In this document: one piece after another, positions 51,964-59,028 of the stretch | How positions within the stretch are numbered: position 1 is the stretch's first letter | Layout: every line of letters begins with the position of its first letter | Assembly (NCBI GenBank): GCA_030445275.1 | Contig: JAUCSE010000103.1 | Span: 1-59,028, forward strand | Source of the DNA: Mucilaginibacter sp. | GTDB lineage: Bacteria; Bacteroidota; Bacteroidia; Sphingobacteriales; Sphingobacteriaceae | DNA: 59,028 bases | Direction of reading: 5' to 3' | Program-made: the position numbers and the translations under genes | The notes under the pieces: generated by a model | Told to the model about the DNA's origin: nothing | Seen by the model: only the letters and a program-made list of their open reading frames with translations | The model's database searches: none

Positions 51964-53148
51964 ATGGATGCTAAGCGGCATATTGTACATATTGATCTTG
52001 ATTCCTTCTTTGTATCGGTTGAACGAAAGTTTAATCCTGAACTGATAGGTAAAGCGGTGATCATCGGTGGCTCGGCCGAGAGGGGAGTGGTTGCTTCGTG
52101 CAGTTATGAGGCGCGTAAATATGGCGTACATTCTGCCATGCCTACCAGGCAGGCGCTAAAGCTTTGTCCGCATGCTATCGTAATTCATGGTACCCACGGC
52201 CGTTATTCTGATGCCTCGCGCGAAGTAACACAGATCATCCATGATGCGGTGCCGCTTTATCAAAAAACATCGGTTGATGAGTTTTATATTGATCTAACCG
52301 GTATGGAGCGCTTTCATGATAGTTATCAGATAGCATCGAACCTGCGTCAAAAAATTATGAGGGAAACGGGGCTACCGATTTCCTTTGGAATGGCCTCAGG
52401 CAAAACGGTGGCCAAAATGGCAACTAACCAGGCCAAACCAAACGGGCAACTATTTATTAAGCATGGGGAGGAATTGCAGTTCCTGGCGCCTTTGCACATT
52501 GGTAAAATACCGGGCTTGGGCGAGAGTACCTGCCAAAAGCTGTATCAATATGGCATCGAAAAAATAGGCGACCTGCAAAAAACAAATATCCGTTTCCTGG
52601 AAGCCGTTTTTGGCAAGGCTGGCAAGTATCTGTGGGAAAAAGCTCATGGTATTGATGATAGCGAGATTGTTCCGCATTCTGATCGTAAATCCATATCAAC
52701 TGAGCATACTTTTAGCAATAATGTAAATGACCAGCGCACCCTGGAAACTGTATTGGTATCCATGACCGAAGAGCTTGCCTCTAAATTGCGAAGGGAGAAC
52801 AAGCTGTCATCATGCCTGGCTATTAAAATACGTTATGCTAATTTTGAAACACATACTCAACAGCAAAAGATAGCCCTCACTGCAGCCGAACATATATTAA
52901 TTCCCGGTATTAAAAACCTGCTTAAAAAATCCTGGAACCAGTATAGACCCATTCGGTTAATAGGGGTACGGCTTAGTGATCTGTGCAGTGGCAGTTACCA
53001 GATCAATCTTTTTGAGGATAATGAGGAACGCATCAGACTTTATCAGGCCATGGATAATATCAACTTTAAGTTTGGCGATAAAACTGTTTGCCGAGCCGCC
53101 GGAATGGATATTGGTACCCGGAATTTTAATCCTTTTTTGAAGGGGTGA
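51964..53148 (+). CDS. dinB: DNA polymerase IV
   Basis: Y-family lesion-bypass polymerase. 394 residues from ATG 51964; a TTG six bases earlier is less likely. HIDLDSFFVSVERKF and SVDEFYIDLTG carry the metal-binding Asp/Glu, GIGLGE-type IPGLGESTCQKLYQYG the helix-hairpin-helix. The C-terminal QINLFEDNEER resembles a beta-clamp peptide. CATATTTG ends 3 bases before the ATG, giving a possible leaderless message. Divergent from the 2H pair. Confidence 0.95.
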   Translation: MDAKRHIVHIDLDSFFVSVERKFNPELIGKAVIIGGSAERGVVASCSYEARKYGVHSAMPTRQALKLCPHAIVIHGTHGRYSDASREVTQIIHDAVPLYQKTSVDEFYIDLTGMERFHDSYQIASNLRQKIMRETGLPISFGMASGKTVAKMATNQAKPNGQLFIKHGEELQFLAPLHIGKIPGLGESTCQKLYQYGIEKIGDLQKTNIRFLEAVFGKAGKYLWEKAHGIDDSEIVPHSDRKSISTEHTFSNNVNDQRTLETVLVSMTEELASKLRRENKLSSCLAIKIRYANFETHTQQQKIALTAAEHILIPGIKNLLKKSWNQYRPIRLIGVRLSDLCSGSYQINLFEDNEERIRLYQAMDNINFKFGDKTVCRAAGMDIGTRNFNPFLKG

Positions 53149-53149
53149 C

Positions 53150-53177
53150 CGCTGATTTGGGAATGATTACGCTGATT
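53150..53177. repeat. CGCTGATT word repeat
   Basis: CGCTGATT occurs at 53150-53157 and 53170-53177, starting right after the dinB stop codon. A TTTGTCTGAACTTGGG string follows, the same word as in the 8.2 kb repeat. Confidence 0.45.
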
Positions 53178-53239
53178 ACGTTGATTTTGTCTGAACTTGG
53201 GTTTTGGGAATTGATCCTCGTTTGTGACCTTTTTCTCCG

Positions 53240-53341
53240 CGCGTCATTGCGAGGTACGAAGCAATCTCTATACTACACAGAGCGGACTTTGTATGTTTGA
53301 CCTACCTAAGTAGAGATTGCTTCGTACCTCGCAATGACGCG
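53240..53341. repeat. REP-like element, perfect 31-bp arms
   Basis: CGCGTCATTGCGAGGTACGA at the start; the full 31-base arm (53240-53270) is exactly repeated inverted at 53311-53341, with a 40-base spacer. Perfect arms mean recent formation or repair. Between dinB and the convergent GNAT gene. Confidence 0.8.
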
Positions 53342-53349
53342 TTTTTTAA

Positions 53350-53877
53350 TTAACTCAATTCCCTCTTCATTAGCAAATCAGTTTGCTGATCGCTTCCCAG
53401 CATAAAATCATGACTGCCGAATACTTTAAAGCCATGTTTTTCATAAAAACCGATAGCTTTAAGATTATGCTCCCATACACCAAGCCAAACATATTTTAGT
53501 TCTTGATCTTTTGCTGTTTGCAAGGCAAAATCCAACAGCTGGTGACCAATTTTTTTGCCATGATATTCAGCTAAAACATAAATACGTTCCACTTCAAGGG
53601 CTTGATTGTCCTGTAATTCAGTTTGTGCAGGGCCAAAATTTATCTTCATATAGCCGGTTATCTGACCATCAAGCATGGCAAAATAAAAGCTGGAGTTTGG
53701 GTTACTAAGCTCGGCTTGTGTTTTTTGTGGAGTAAATGCCTTTGAGGCATAAGCCTCCATATTTGCGGGATCATTTAAATGCGCGAAAAAATGGAAAAAT
53801 GTTTCTCTGCTCAATGTAAGCAGGGTATCGGCATCGGTAATAGTAGCTTGTTGAATAGTTATATGATGTTTATCCAT
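53350..53877 (-). CDS. GNAT N-acetyltransferase
   Basis: 175 residues from ATG 53877 (MDKHHITIQQATI); the longer frame is not typical. LEVERIYVLAEYHGKKIGHQLLDFALQTAKDQ is the acetyl-CoA binding core, YVWLGVWEHNLKAIGFYEKHGF the end of the fold. Spermidine-acetyltransferase-like by length. Substrate unknown. 13 bases after the sigma-partner gene on the same strand. Confidence 0.88.
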   Translation of the reverse strand: MDKHHITIQQATITDADTLLTLSRETFFHFFAHLNDPANMEAYASKAFTPQKTQAELSNPNSSFYFAMLDGQITGYMKINFGPAQTELQDNQALEVERIYVLAEYHGKKIGHQLLDFALQTAKDQELKYVWLGVWEHNLKAIGFYEKHGFKVFGSHDFMLGSDQQTDLLMKRELS

Positions 53878-53890
53878 AAAGATTAAAATA

Positions 53891-54481
53891 CTAATCGAAT
53901 TGTTCCTGCAAGCGCACCAGCCTATCAATCATAAGGTTAAGCTTTTCTTCCTCATTTTTAAACATCCTGGGCTTTAAATAAAAAGTGGTGAACAGGAACC
54001 AGATTACTGTTGAGCCATAGGTAATGAGTTTAAACGGAAGCGAAGCGGTTTCCAATACTTCAATGAGATATAAAGCAAGACCGGCGCTGATGAGTAAAGT
54101 GTAAATGTAGTAGAACCAGCCGATCACTTTGGTTCGGTTCTTTTGGTAAGCCTTAAGGCTGTCGAGGTATTCGGAGGGGTTAAGGGTGGCATCGCGCTTG
54201 CTCAATATATGGTAGTGCCTTACAATGAGCGATAGATACATGAGCATGGTGACCAGCACAATGAGTATCCCAACTGTGGTAACCCACGATTTAAATGCCA
54301 GAAAAAATGTAATAATAAATGCAAATACCGCTATTACTACCATGGCAACAATTGTCCAGTATAACTTTGTAGTTATGCTGCGAATCCCCTTCTTTACCTG
54401 CTTCAGCACCTCATCCACTGAAAGCTGATCTGGTTTTGGCTGTCCCTGCCAAACCGACATCAAATGATCAAAGTCTTTCAT
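53891..54481 (-). CDS. Four-span membrane protein, sigma partner
   Basis: 196 residues. MSVWQGQPKPDQLSVDEVLKQV at the cytoplasmic N-terminus, then four hydrophobic spans in two pairs and a charged C-tail (EEEKLNLMIDRLVRLQEQF). It overlaps the sigma gene by 14 bases, so it is coexpressed and likely regulates that sigma factor. It resembles known anti-sigma partners only in topology. Confidence 0.75.
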   Translation of the reverse strand: MKDFDHLMSVWQGQPKPDQLSVDEVLKQVKKGIRSITTKLYWTIVAMVVIAVFAFIITFFLAFKSWVTTVGILIVLVTMLMYLSLIVRHYHILSKRDATLNPSEYLDSLKAYQKNRTKVIGWFYYIYTLLISAGLALYLIEVLETASLPFKLITYGSTVIWFLFTTFYLKPRMFKNEEEKLNLMIDRLVRLQEQFD

Positions 54482-54965
54482 ACTGGTTAAATAATTCTGT
54501 TAACTTCTGTTTAATACGATAAATTTTCACCCTCAGGTTTCCTTCTGATATACCCGAAATATCAGCTATTTCGGGGTACGGCACTTCATCAAGCACCATA
54601 GTTATAATAATTCTTTCTGACTCCTCCAGTTTTGATATACACTTATACAACAAAGCCACCTGCTCGTTTTTGTCCGATAGTTCTTCTCTTTTGGTTTCGG
54701 CTAGCAGAGGTGTAAGCTCGTCTTTAGCCTGTCGTTTTTCTGATCGTAAGTAGGTTAAACAAGTATTTACGGCAATGCGGTATATCCAGGTTGATATCAT
54801 GGCCTGGTTTCGGAACTTCTCTAAATTTTGCCAAACTTTTAAAAATGTTTCCTGTAAAAGGTCATTGGCGGCATCATCATCGCCCGTGTAACCATAGCAT
54901 AAATGGAATATCTTTTTAGAATTAGCTTCATATATTTGCTTGAATGCTGCTTCTTTATTGGCCAC
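54468..54965 (-). CDS. ECF RNA polymerase sigma factor
   Basis: 165 residues: sigma region 2 (LLQETFLKVWQNLEKFRNQAMISTWIYRIAVNTCLTYLRS) and region 4 (EVPYPEIADISGISEGNLRVKIYRIKQKL helix-turn-helix). Short SigW-like type. Overlaps its membrane partner by 14 bases. Target promoters are not visible here. Confidence 0.94.
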   Translation of the reverse strand: MANKEAAFKQIYEANSKKIFHLCYGYTGDDDAANDLLQETFLKVWQNLEKFRNQAMISTWIYRIAVNTCLTYLRSEKRQAKDELTPLLAETKREELSDKNEQVALLYKCISKLEESERIIITMVLDEVPYPEIADISGISEGNLRVKIYRIKQKLTELFNQYERL

Positions 54966-55009
54966 AGTGTTAATAGATTTTTAGGTTAGATTATTGTTAA
55001 GCCTATATG

Positions 55010-55537
55010 TTACAACAAATAATCACTCTTTTTAAACCATGCAAGTTTCATTTCGGCATCGGTTAGTAAAGTGTTGTAACTCTCCAAATAATCAAACTGA
55101 AGATCTTCATGTAGCTTGCTGATCAAATTCTTGATCTTTTCTGCCTGCCGTGTTAATATCAGCCTGATGGGTTTATAGGATGTACGCCTGTCGGCATATT
55201 CCAGGTAATTATCGCAAAAATTAAGCAGTAATTCAATTTCTACATTCTTTGAACCGGAGAATTTGGTGTATTTGCCCAGCAGTCTTAAAATTTTGCGCAT
55301 CCCTTTCGCTGCATTATAACTTAAGGCCGGTAGTTGACTGAACATAAAACCAGCTTCGGCTTTTACCTTTTCAATAAATGCAGCCTCGTCATAAGCTTCA
55401 AATAATAAATAGGCCAGCAGTTCTTTATTCTCTTTCTTATAACGTGCCAAACGGAGCAATAATTCGCTTACCTGCTCCTGTGGCAGGTGCTCAATTTCTT
55501 TTTTTATATGCTGTAATCCGTAAGTGGTAATACTCAT
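55010..55537 (-). CDS. Helical protein of unknown function
   Basis: 175 residues, soluble, Leu/Lys/Glu rich, with helix-like heptads throughout (EQVSELLLRLARYKKENKELLAYLLFEAYDE). No signal peptide or catalytic motif. It could be a DNA-damage or stress protein, or a scaffold, but nothing supports a choice. Sits between the sigma factor gene and the divergent symporter. Confidence 0.65.
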   Translation of the reverse strand: MSITTYGLQHIKKEIEHLPQEQVSELLLRLARYKKENKELLAYLLFEAYDEAAFIEKVKAEAGFMFSQLPALSYNAAKGMRKILRLLGKYTKFSGSKNVEIELLLNFCDNYLEYADRRTSYKPIRLILTRQAEKIKNLISKLHEDLQFDYLESYNTLLTDAEMKLAWFKKSDYLL

Positions 55538-55609
55538 GTTGTTTTAAAATTTTAGCAAAATATTAATTAGTTGTAGTTTAGCGGCCTGCAATCAGTTTAT
55601 AAGTTATAT

Positions 55610-56983
55610 ATGCCAAAAAGTAACCTTACACTCTATATTTTTATCGCGCTGGTATTGGGCGTAATCACCGGATACATTTACAATGTTCGTGTAATTAATG
55701 CCATCAATGTAAATATCAATACGGCCGACGCTCAAATAAAAGCCATAAACACCAAATTGGTTTTATTAAATGATAGTACTACAGCTGAGCATAAAACCCT
55801 TCAGGCTCAGAAAGTACAACAATTAAAGATCAGTAAAGATAATAATTCTATACGCGAGGATAAACTGGAAGGCTTTAGCATTTTAAGCGATATATTTTTA
55901 AGGCTGATAAAAATGATCGTTGCTCCGTTGGTATTCACCACGTTAGTGGTGGGGGTAGCCAAAGTAGGGGATATCAAAGCTGTTGGCCGTATTGGCGGCA
56001 AAACCATGCTGTGGTTTTTGAGCGCTACGTTGGTTTCTTTGTTAATAGGGATGCTTTTTGTGAACCTTTTTGAACCGGGTAAAGCTATGCACCTGCCATT
56101 ACCCGATAGCCATTTAAGCACAGGAATTAAAAAAACGGCTTTGTCATTTTCTGATTTTGTAGGGCACGTTTTCCCTAAAAGCTTTATTGAGGCCATGGCC
56201 AATAACGAAATACTGCAAATTGTGGTGTTTTCTTTGTTTTTTGGTGTAGCTACTGCGGCCATCGGCGAGCAGGGTAAAATCGTTATCAAAGCGATGGATG
56301 CCATCGCTCACGTTATATTAAAAATAACCGGATATGTAATGAAGGTGGCTCCTTTGGCCGTATTTGGGGCTATCACCGCGGTAATTGCTAAACAAGGATT
56401 GGGCGTATTATCAACCTATGGCATTTTTATTGGCGAGTTTTATTTTTCGTTAATTATACTTTGGCTAGTCATCATTCTTGTTGGCTTTGTGGTATTGCGC
56501 AAATCCGTATTTAAATTGGTAGGTAGTATAAAAGATGCTATGCTCATCGCTTTCAGTACTTCAACCAGCGAAGCAGCTTACCCCAAGGTATTGCTGGAGC
56601 TGGAGAATTTTGGCTGCAGCAATAAGATTGTAAGTTTCGTATTGCCATTGGGGTATTCATTTAATTTGGATGGCTCTATGATGTATATGACCTTTGCCTC
56701 CTTGTTTTTAGCGCAATCATATGATATTCATTTATCTTTCGGTCATCAGTTATCTATGCTGCTGGTGTTAATGCTTACCAGTAAGGGTGTGGCAGGAGTT
56801 CCGAGGGCATCGCTGGTGGTAATTGCAGCCACGCTATCCATGTTTAATATTCCAGAGGCTGGTTTATTTTTACTGATCGGTATTGATCCTTTGCTGGATA
56901 TGGGCCGCTCAGCAACAAATGTTTTGGGTAATGCGATGGCCACCGCGGTTGTAAGCAAGTGGGAGGGGGAACTGGATAATTAA
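55610..56983 (+). CDS. Dicarboxylate/amino acid:cation symporter
   Basis: 457 residues, DAACS (GltP/DctA) family. Eight membrane spans; SFVLPLGYSFNLDGSMMYMTF and GVPRASLVVIAATL are the transport-core loops, ending DMGRSATNVLGNAMATAVV. Takes up glutamate, aspartate or C4-dicarboxylate with Na+ or H+. A polar loop after the first span (residues 32-70) is longer than usual. Its stop codon lies inside the left arm of S23 unit 2. Confidence 0.93.
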   Translation: MPKSNLTLYIFIALVLGVITGYIYNVRVINAINVNINTADAQIKAINTKLVLLNDSTTAEHKTLQAQKVQQLKISKDNNSIREDKLEGFSILSDIFLRLIKMIVAPLVFTTLVVGVAKVGDIKAVGRIGGKTMLWFLSATLVSLLIGMLFVNLFEPGKAMHLPLPDSHLSTGIKKTALSFSDFVGHVFPKSFIEAMANNEILQIVVFSLFFGVATAAIGEQGKIVIKAMDAIAHVILKITGYVMKVAPLAVFGAITAVIAKQGLGVLSTYGIFIGEFYFSLIILWLVIILVGFVVLRKSVFKLVGSIKDAMLIAFSTSTSEAAYPKVLLELENFGCSNKIVSFVLPLGYSFNLDGSMMYMTFASLFLAQSYDIHLSFGHQLSMLLVLMLTSKGVAGVPRASLVVIAATLSMFNIPEAGLFLLIGIDPLLDMGRSATNVLGNAMATAVVSKWEGELDN

Positions 56984-57478
56984 TTATTGATTTATTGAAT
57001 TAACGAATTATTGATTTTTTGAGGTTTCTAATGACAGATAGTGATAGGATTGAGTTTGCTGAAATGTTTAAGAATCGTATTAAAAAGTTTGTGGTCGATA
57101 ATATCAATTTTTTCAAAACATTACCTAAAACTGAAGAAGCTAAGATCATTGGAAGACAATTATTACGATCTTCGTCCTCTGTCGGCGCTAACTACCGGGC
57201 TGCATGTAGAGCCAGATCACAAGCGGAGTTTCATTCCAAACTTTCGATAGTAGTTGAAGAGGCTGGTGAATCCGTATTTTGGATGGAGGTGTTAATTGAA
57301 GCAAAAATAGTTAAACAAGCAGATTTAGCCATTTTAATAGATGAAGCAAATCAAATTCTTAAAATTGCATCCGCATCCAGAAAAACTGTATCAAAAAGCA
57401 AAGATTTTCAATTCAATAGGTAAAATAAATTAATCGATAAAATTCAATAATTCACTAAATCAATAATTCAACAATTAA
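56980..57478. mobile_element. S23 unit 2: inverted-repeat-bounded segment
   Basis: Inverted repeats 56980-57019 and 57439-57478 match at 34 of 40 positions without a gap. They are iterated TTATTGATTTATTGAATTA-type words, a different word set from unit 1. They enclose one complete four-helix-bundle gene. The left arm overlaps the symporter stop codon (TAA 56981-56983); the right arm ends five bases before the next ATG. Total about 499 bases. No direct target repeat is obvious. Confidence 0.65.
57031..57423 (+). CDS. Four-helix-bundle protein, S23/IVP family
   Basis: 130 residues from ATG 57031 (GAGG, six bases ahead, is a good ribosome site); a TTG 12 bases upstream is weaker. Family motif RSSSSVGANYRAACRARSQAEFHSKLSIVVEEAGESVFWMEVL. 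Same family as the protein at 44.6-45.0 kb but a different branch. No catalytic residues; relatives bind nucleic acid or act as accessory subunits of retroelement-like diversity systems. Function unknown. Confidence 0.9.
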   Translation: MTDSDRIEFAEMFKNRIKKFVVDNINFFKTLPKTEEAKIIGRQLLRSSSSVGANYRAACRARSQAEFHSKLSIVVEEAGESVFWMEVLIEAKIVKQADLAILIDEANQILKIASASRKTVSKSKDFQFNR

Positions 57479-57483
57479 AATAA

Positions 57484-57990
57484 ATGTCTCCAGGTACAAA
57501 AAAAGTATTTCTTACGCTCAGTATAGTATTGCCGTTTGTTGCATACTGTGTTTATTATTACGGTATGATGATCAAAAATGCGCCTTACCGGTTCTCTGAT
57601 TTTGATTCTATCACTTTTCAATATGGTGATATAGACAGCTTGGTAAACCAATATAATTCAAAAACCGGCGATTATCAATATTTAGACAGGCGGGACTCGT
57701 TAGTAAAAATGCATCTGCGACTTAATAAAGATGAGCTGCTTTATCTGCACCGTAAAGCTGCTGACCTGGGCTTCTGGGATTTTCCTACACAGGAGCTTGC
57801 TGACACCACCAAGGGTGAAAAAAATAAGTCGGTACGCTACATTATTGAGTTTAAGTACAAGAAAAAGAGTAAAACGGTAGTGTATGACAGTGGCTTTGTT
57901 GGTGATGTAAGATTAATAGATGCTAATAAAACGCTGATCAAGGAAATAAAGCAAAGTTTATTGACTGCCGAAGAACGGCAGAAAAAATAA
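57484..57990 (+). CDS. Membrane-anchored protein of unknown function
   Basis: 168 residues. One hydrophobic N-terminal span (FLTLSIVLPFVAYCVYYYG) then a soluble part with DFDSITFQYGDIDSL and a Lys-rich middle (IEFKYKKKSKTVVYDSG). No lipobox. I recognise no family. Separated from S23 unit 2 by five bases, from rplU by 75. Confidence 0.68.
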   Translation: MSPGTKKVFLTLSIVLPFVAYCVYYYGMMIKNAPYRFSDFDSITFQYGDIDSLVNQYNSKTGDYQYLDRRDSLVKMHLRLNKDELLYLHRKAADLGFWDFPTQELADTTKGEKNKSVRYIIEFKYKKKSKTVVYDSGFVGDVRLIDANKTLIKEIKQSLLTAEERQKK

Positions 57991-58002
57991 AGATATAGTA
58001 TG

Positions 58003-58033
58003 TTGTATATTAAATAATCAATCCCTATATTTG
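58003..58033 (+). promoter_or_regulatory. Promoter of rplU-rpmA
   Basis: TTG (58003-58005), 20 bases, TATATTTG (58026-58033), then CACCTC as at rpsO. Confidence 0.85.
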
Positions 58034-58065
58034 CACCTCGAATTTTAAAACAATAATTAACAAAC

Positions 58066-58374
58066 ATGTACGCAATAGTAAGTATAGCCGGACAGCAATT
58101 TAAAGTTGCAAAAGACCAGCAGATCTTTGTACACAGGTTACAGGGTGATGAAGGCGCTAGTATTGAATTTGACAGTGTATTGTTAGCAGAGAATGAAGGT
58201 AAATTCAAATTAGGTTCTGATTTGAAAGGTGCTAAAGTTTCAGCTAAGATCGTGTCTCATTTAAAAGGTGATAAAGTGATCATTTTCAAGAAAAAAAGAA
58301 GAAAAGGTTACAAAAAGAAAAACGGTCACCGTCAGCAATTTACCAAGATCGAGATCACTGGTATTACATTATAA
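58066..58374 (+). CDS. rplU: 50S ribosomal protein L21
   Basis: 102 residues: YAIVSIAGQQFKVAKDQQIFVHRL, FKRRRRKG-type KKKRRKGYKKKNGHRQQFTKIEI. Binds 23S rRNA near L20. Complete. Followed by rpmA 48 bases later, the usual pair. Confidence 0.97.
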   Translation: MYAIVSIAGQQFKVAKDQQIFVHRLQGDEGASIEFDSVLLAENEGKFKLGSDLKGAKVSAKIVSHLKGDKVIIFKKKRRKGYKKKNGHRQQFTKIEITGITL

Positions 58375-58422
58375 TTAAAGTTTAAACCGAATCGATTTGT
58401 CGATTCATAAAAGATATTAACA

Positions 58423-58863
58423 ATGGCACACAAAAAAGGGGCCGGTAGTTCCAGAAACGGCCGCGAGTCGCATAGCAAACGTTTAGGTATCAAGATTTTC
58501 GGTGGTCAGCCAGCTATTGCAGGTAACATCATCGTTCGTCAGCGTGGTACTAAACACAACCCAGGCGTTAACGTAGGTATTGGCCGGGATCATACATTAT
58601 TTGCATTAACTGCCGGACATGTAGTTTTCAGAAAGAAAGCTGACAATCGTTCATACGTTTCTGTAGTTCCGTTTGAAGTTGTACCTGTTGCCGAAGTTGC
58701 AGCACCTGCACCAAAAGTAAAAGCAGAAAAGAAAGTTGTTGAAGCACCAGCTCCGGTAGCAGAAGTTGCTGTTGAAGCAGCTCCAAAAGCAAAAAAGGCA
58801 GCAGCTCCAAAAGCAAAGAAAGAAGCAGCAGTTGATACTGAAGAAGCTACACCAGCTGAATAA
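58423..58863 (+). CDS. rpmA: 50S ribosomal protein L27 with a long tail
   Basis: The L27 body (residues 1-85, starting AHKKGAGSSRNGRESHSKRLG) supports tRNA at the peptidyl-transferase centre. It begins directly with AHKKG, so no N-terminal extension is cut off. A further 60 residues of Ala/Lys/Glu/Pro repeats follow (AAPKAKKAAAPKAKK), giving 146 against the usual 85. The tail is likely disordered; its role is unknown. Confidence 0.95.
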   Translation: MAHKKGAGSSRNGRESHSKRLGIKIFGGQPAIAGNIIVRQRGTKHNPGVNVGIGRDHTLFALTAGHVVFRKKADNRSYVSVVPFEVVPVAEVAAPAPKVKAEKKVVEAPAPVAEVAVEAAPKAKKAAAPKAKKEAAVDTEEATPAE

Positions 58864-58885
58864 GTTTTAGCTCAATAGATATAAA

Positions 58886-58975
58886 AAAGCCCGGATCAAT
58901 TAGTGGCCTTTGCGCAACAGGGCTTTAAATGGCTGAATAATTTAATTTGCAAAGCAAATGGTTATTCAGCCATTT
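58886..58975 (+). terminator. Two hairpins after rpmA
   Basis: AAAGCCC/GGGCTTT (58886-58892, 58920-58926) brackets the first; directly after it AAATGGCTGAATAA and TTATTCAGCCATTT (58927-58940, 58962-58975) form a perfect 14-bp stem with a small hairpin inside. Terminal to rpmA. Confidence 0.75.
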
Positions 58976-59028
58976 GCTTTTACGGCTGATTTTGAAAGAG
59001 CTTATTAGGATCTCTATGTTTTTAATCC

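Noticed and set aside
37006..57478. CRISPR array as an explanation for the repeated words
   Set aside because: The word repeats are not evenly spaced, differ in sequence from locus to locus, and no cas gene is present.

Overview
The window reads as chromosomal DNA of a Bacteroidota bacterium, most likely family Sphingobacteriaceae (Mucilaginibacter/Pedobacter-like). Signs are the low to moderate GC, promoters of the Bacteroidota type (TTG, about 20 nt, TAnnTTTG) in front of tRNA-Ser, ffs-like RNA, rpsO and rplU, the transcarbamylase of the acetyl/succinyl-ornithine arginine route, and TolC/LPS-type envelope genes. No species can be named from the sequence alone.

Layout. Bases 1-1412 are the end of an integrated element: a tyrosine integrase killed by an in-frame stop and by insertion of what looks like the 5' end of a group II intron, followed by candidate arm sites and a tRNA 3' fragment that would be an attachment site. 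tRNA-Ser(UGA) marks the start of the core chromosome. 1.6-8.7 kb holds envelope genes on both strands (YihY, MltG, PASTA protein, Ddl, an ABC exporter, two thioesterases). 8.8-17 kb carries an M61 peptidase, rpsO-pnp, rpe and serC-serA. 17-26 kb is mixed housekeeping (RNase J-like hydrolase, MsbA-type ABC exporter, PhoH, PurC, STAS, RNase Z). 26-34 kb is an envelope block (MlaD, amidase, LptD-like) then cinA and a 2-oxoacid dehydrogenase E2. 34-48 kb has an S9 peptidase, aspartate kinase and an arginine cluster on the minus strand (GNAT, argG, cupin, argC, argD, argF', argB, proC) broken by a NADH dehydrogenase on the plus strand. 48-55.5 kb has a YpdA reductase, SRP RNA, two tandem 2H phosphoesterases divergent from dinB, and an ECF sigma/membrane-protein pair. 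55.6-59 kb ends with a DctA/GltP symporter and rplU-rpmA.

The most unusual structure is not a conventional operon. Two small four-helix-bundle (S23/IVP) genes, at 44.6-45.0 kb and 57.0-57.4 kb, are each bracketed by gapless inverted repeats (26/30 and 34/40 identical) built from iterated short words. Gene-less hairpins of the same construction, two of them in the same word family as the first unit, sit at other gene ends. Almost all begin within a few bases of a stop codon. This looks like a family of small gene-bearing and solo elements that target or colonise gene ends. A second, unrelated family of REP-like palindromes (up to a perfect 31-bp inverted repeat) is also spread across the window.
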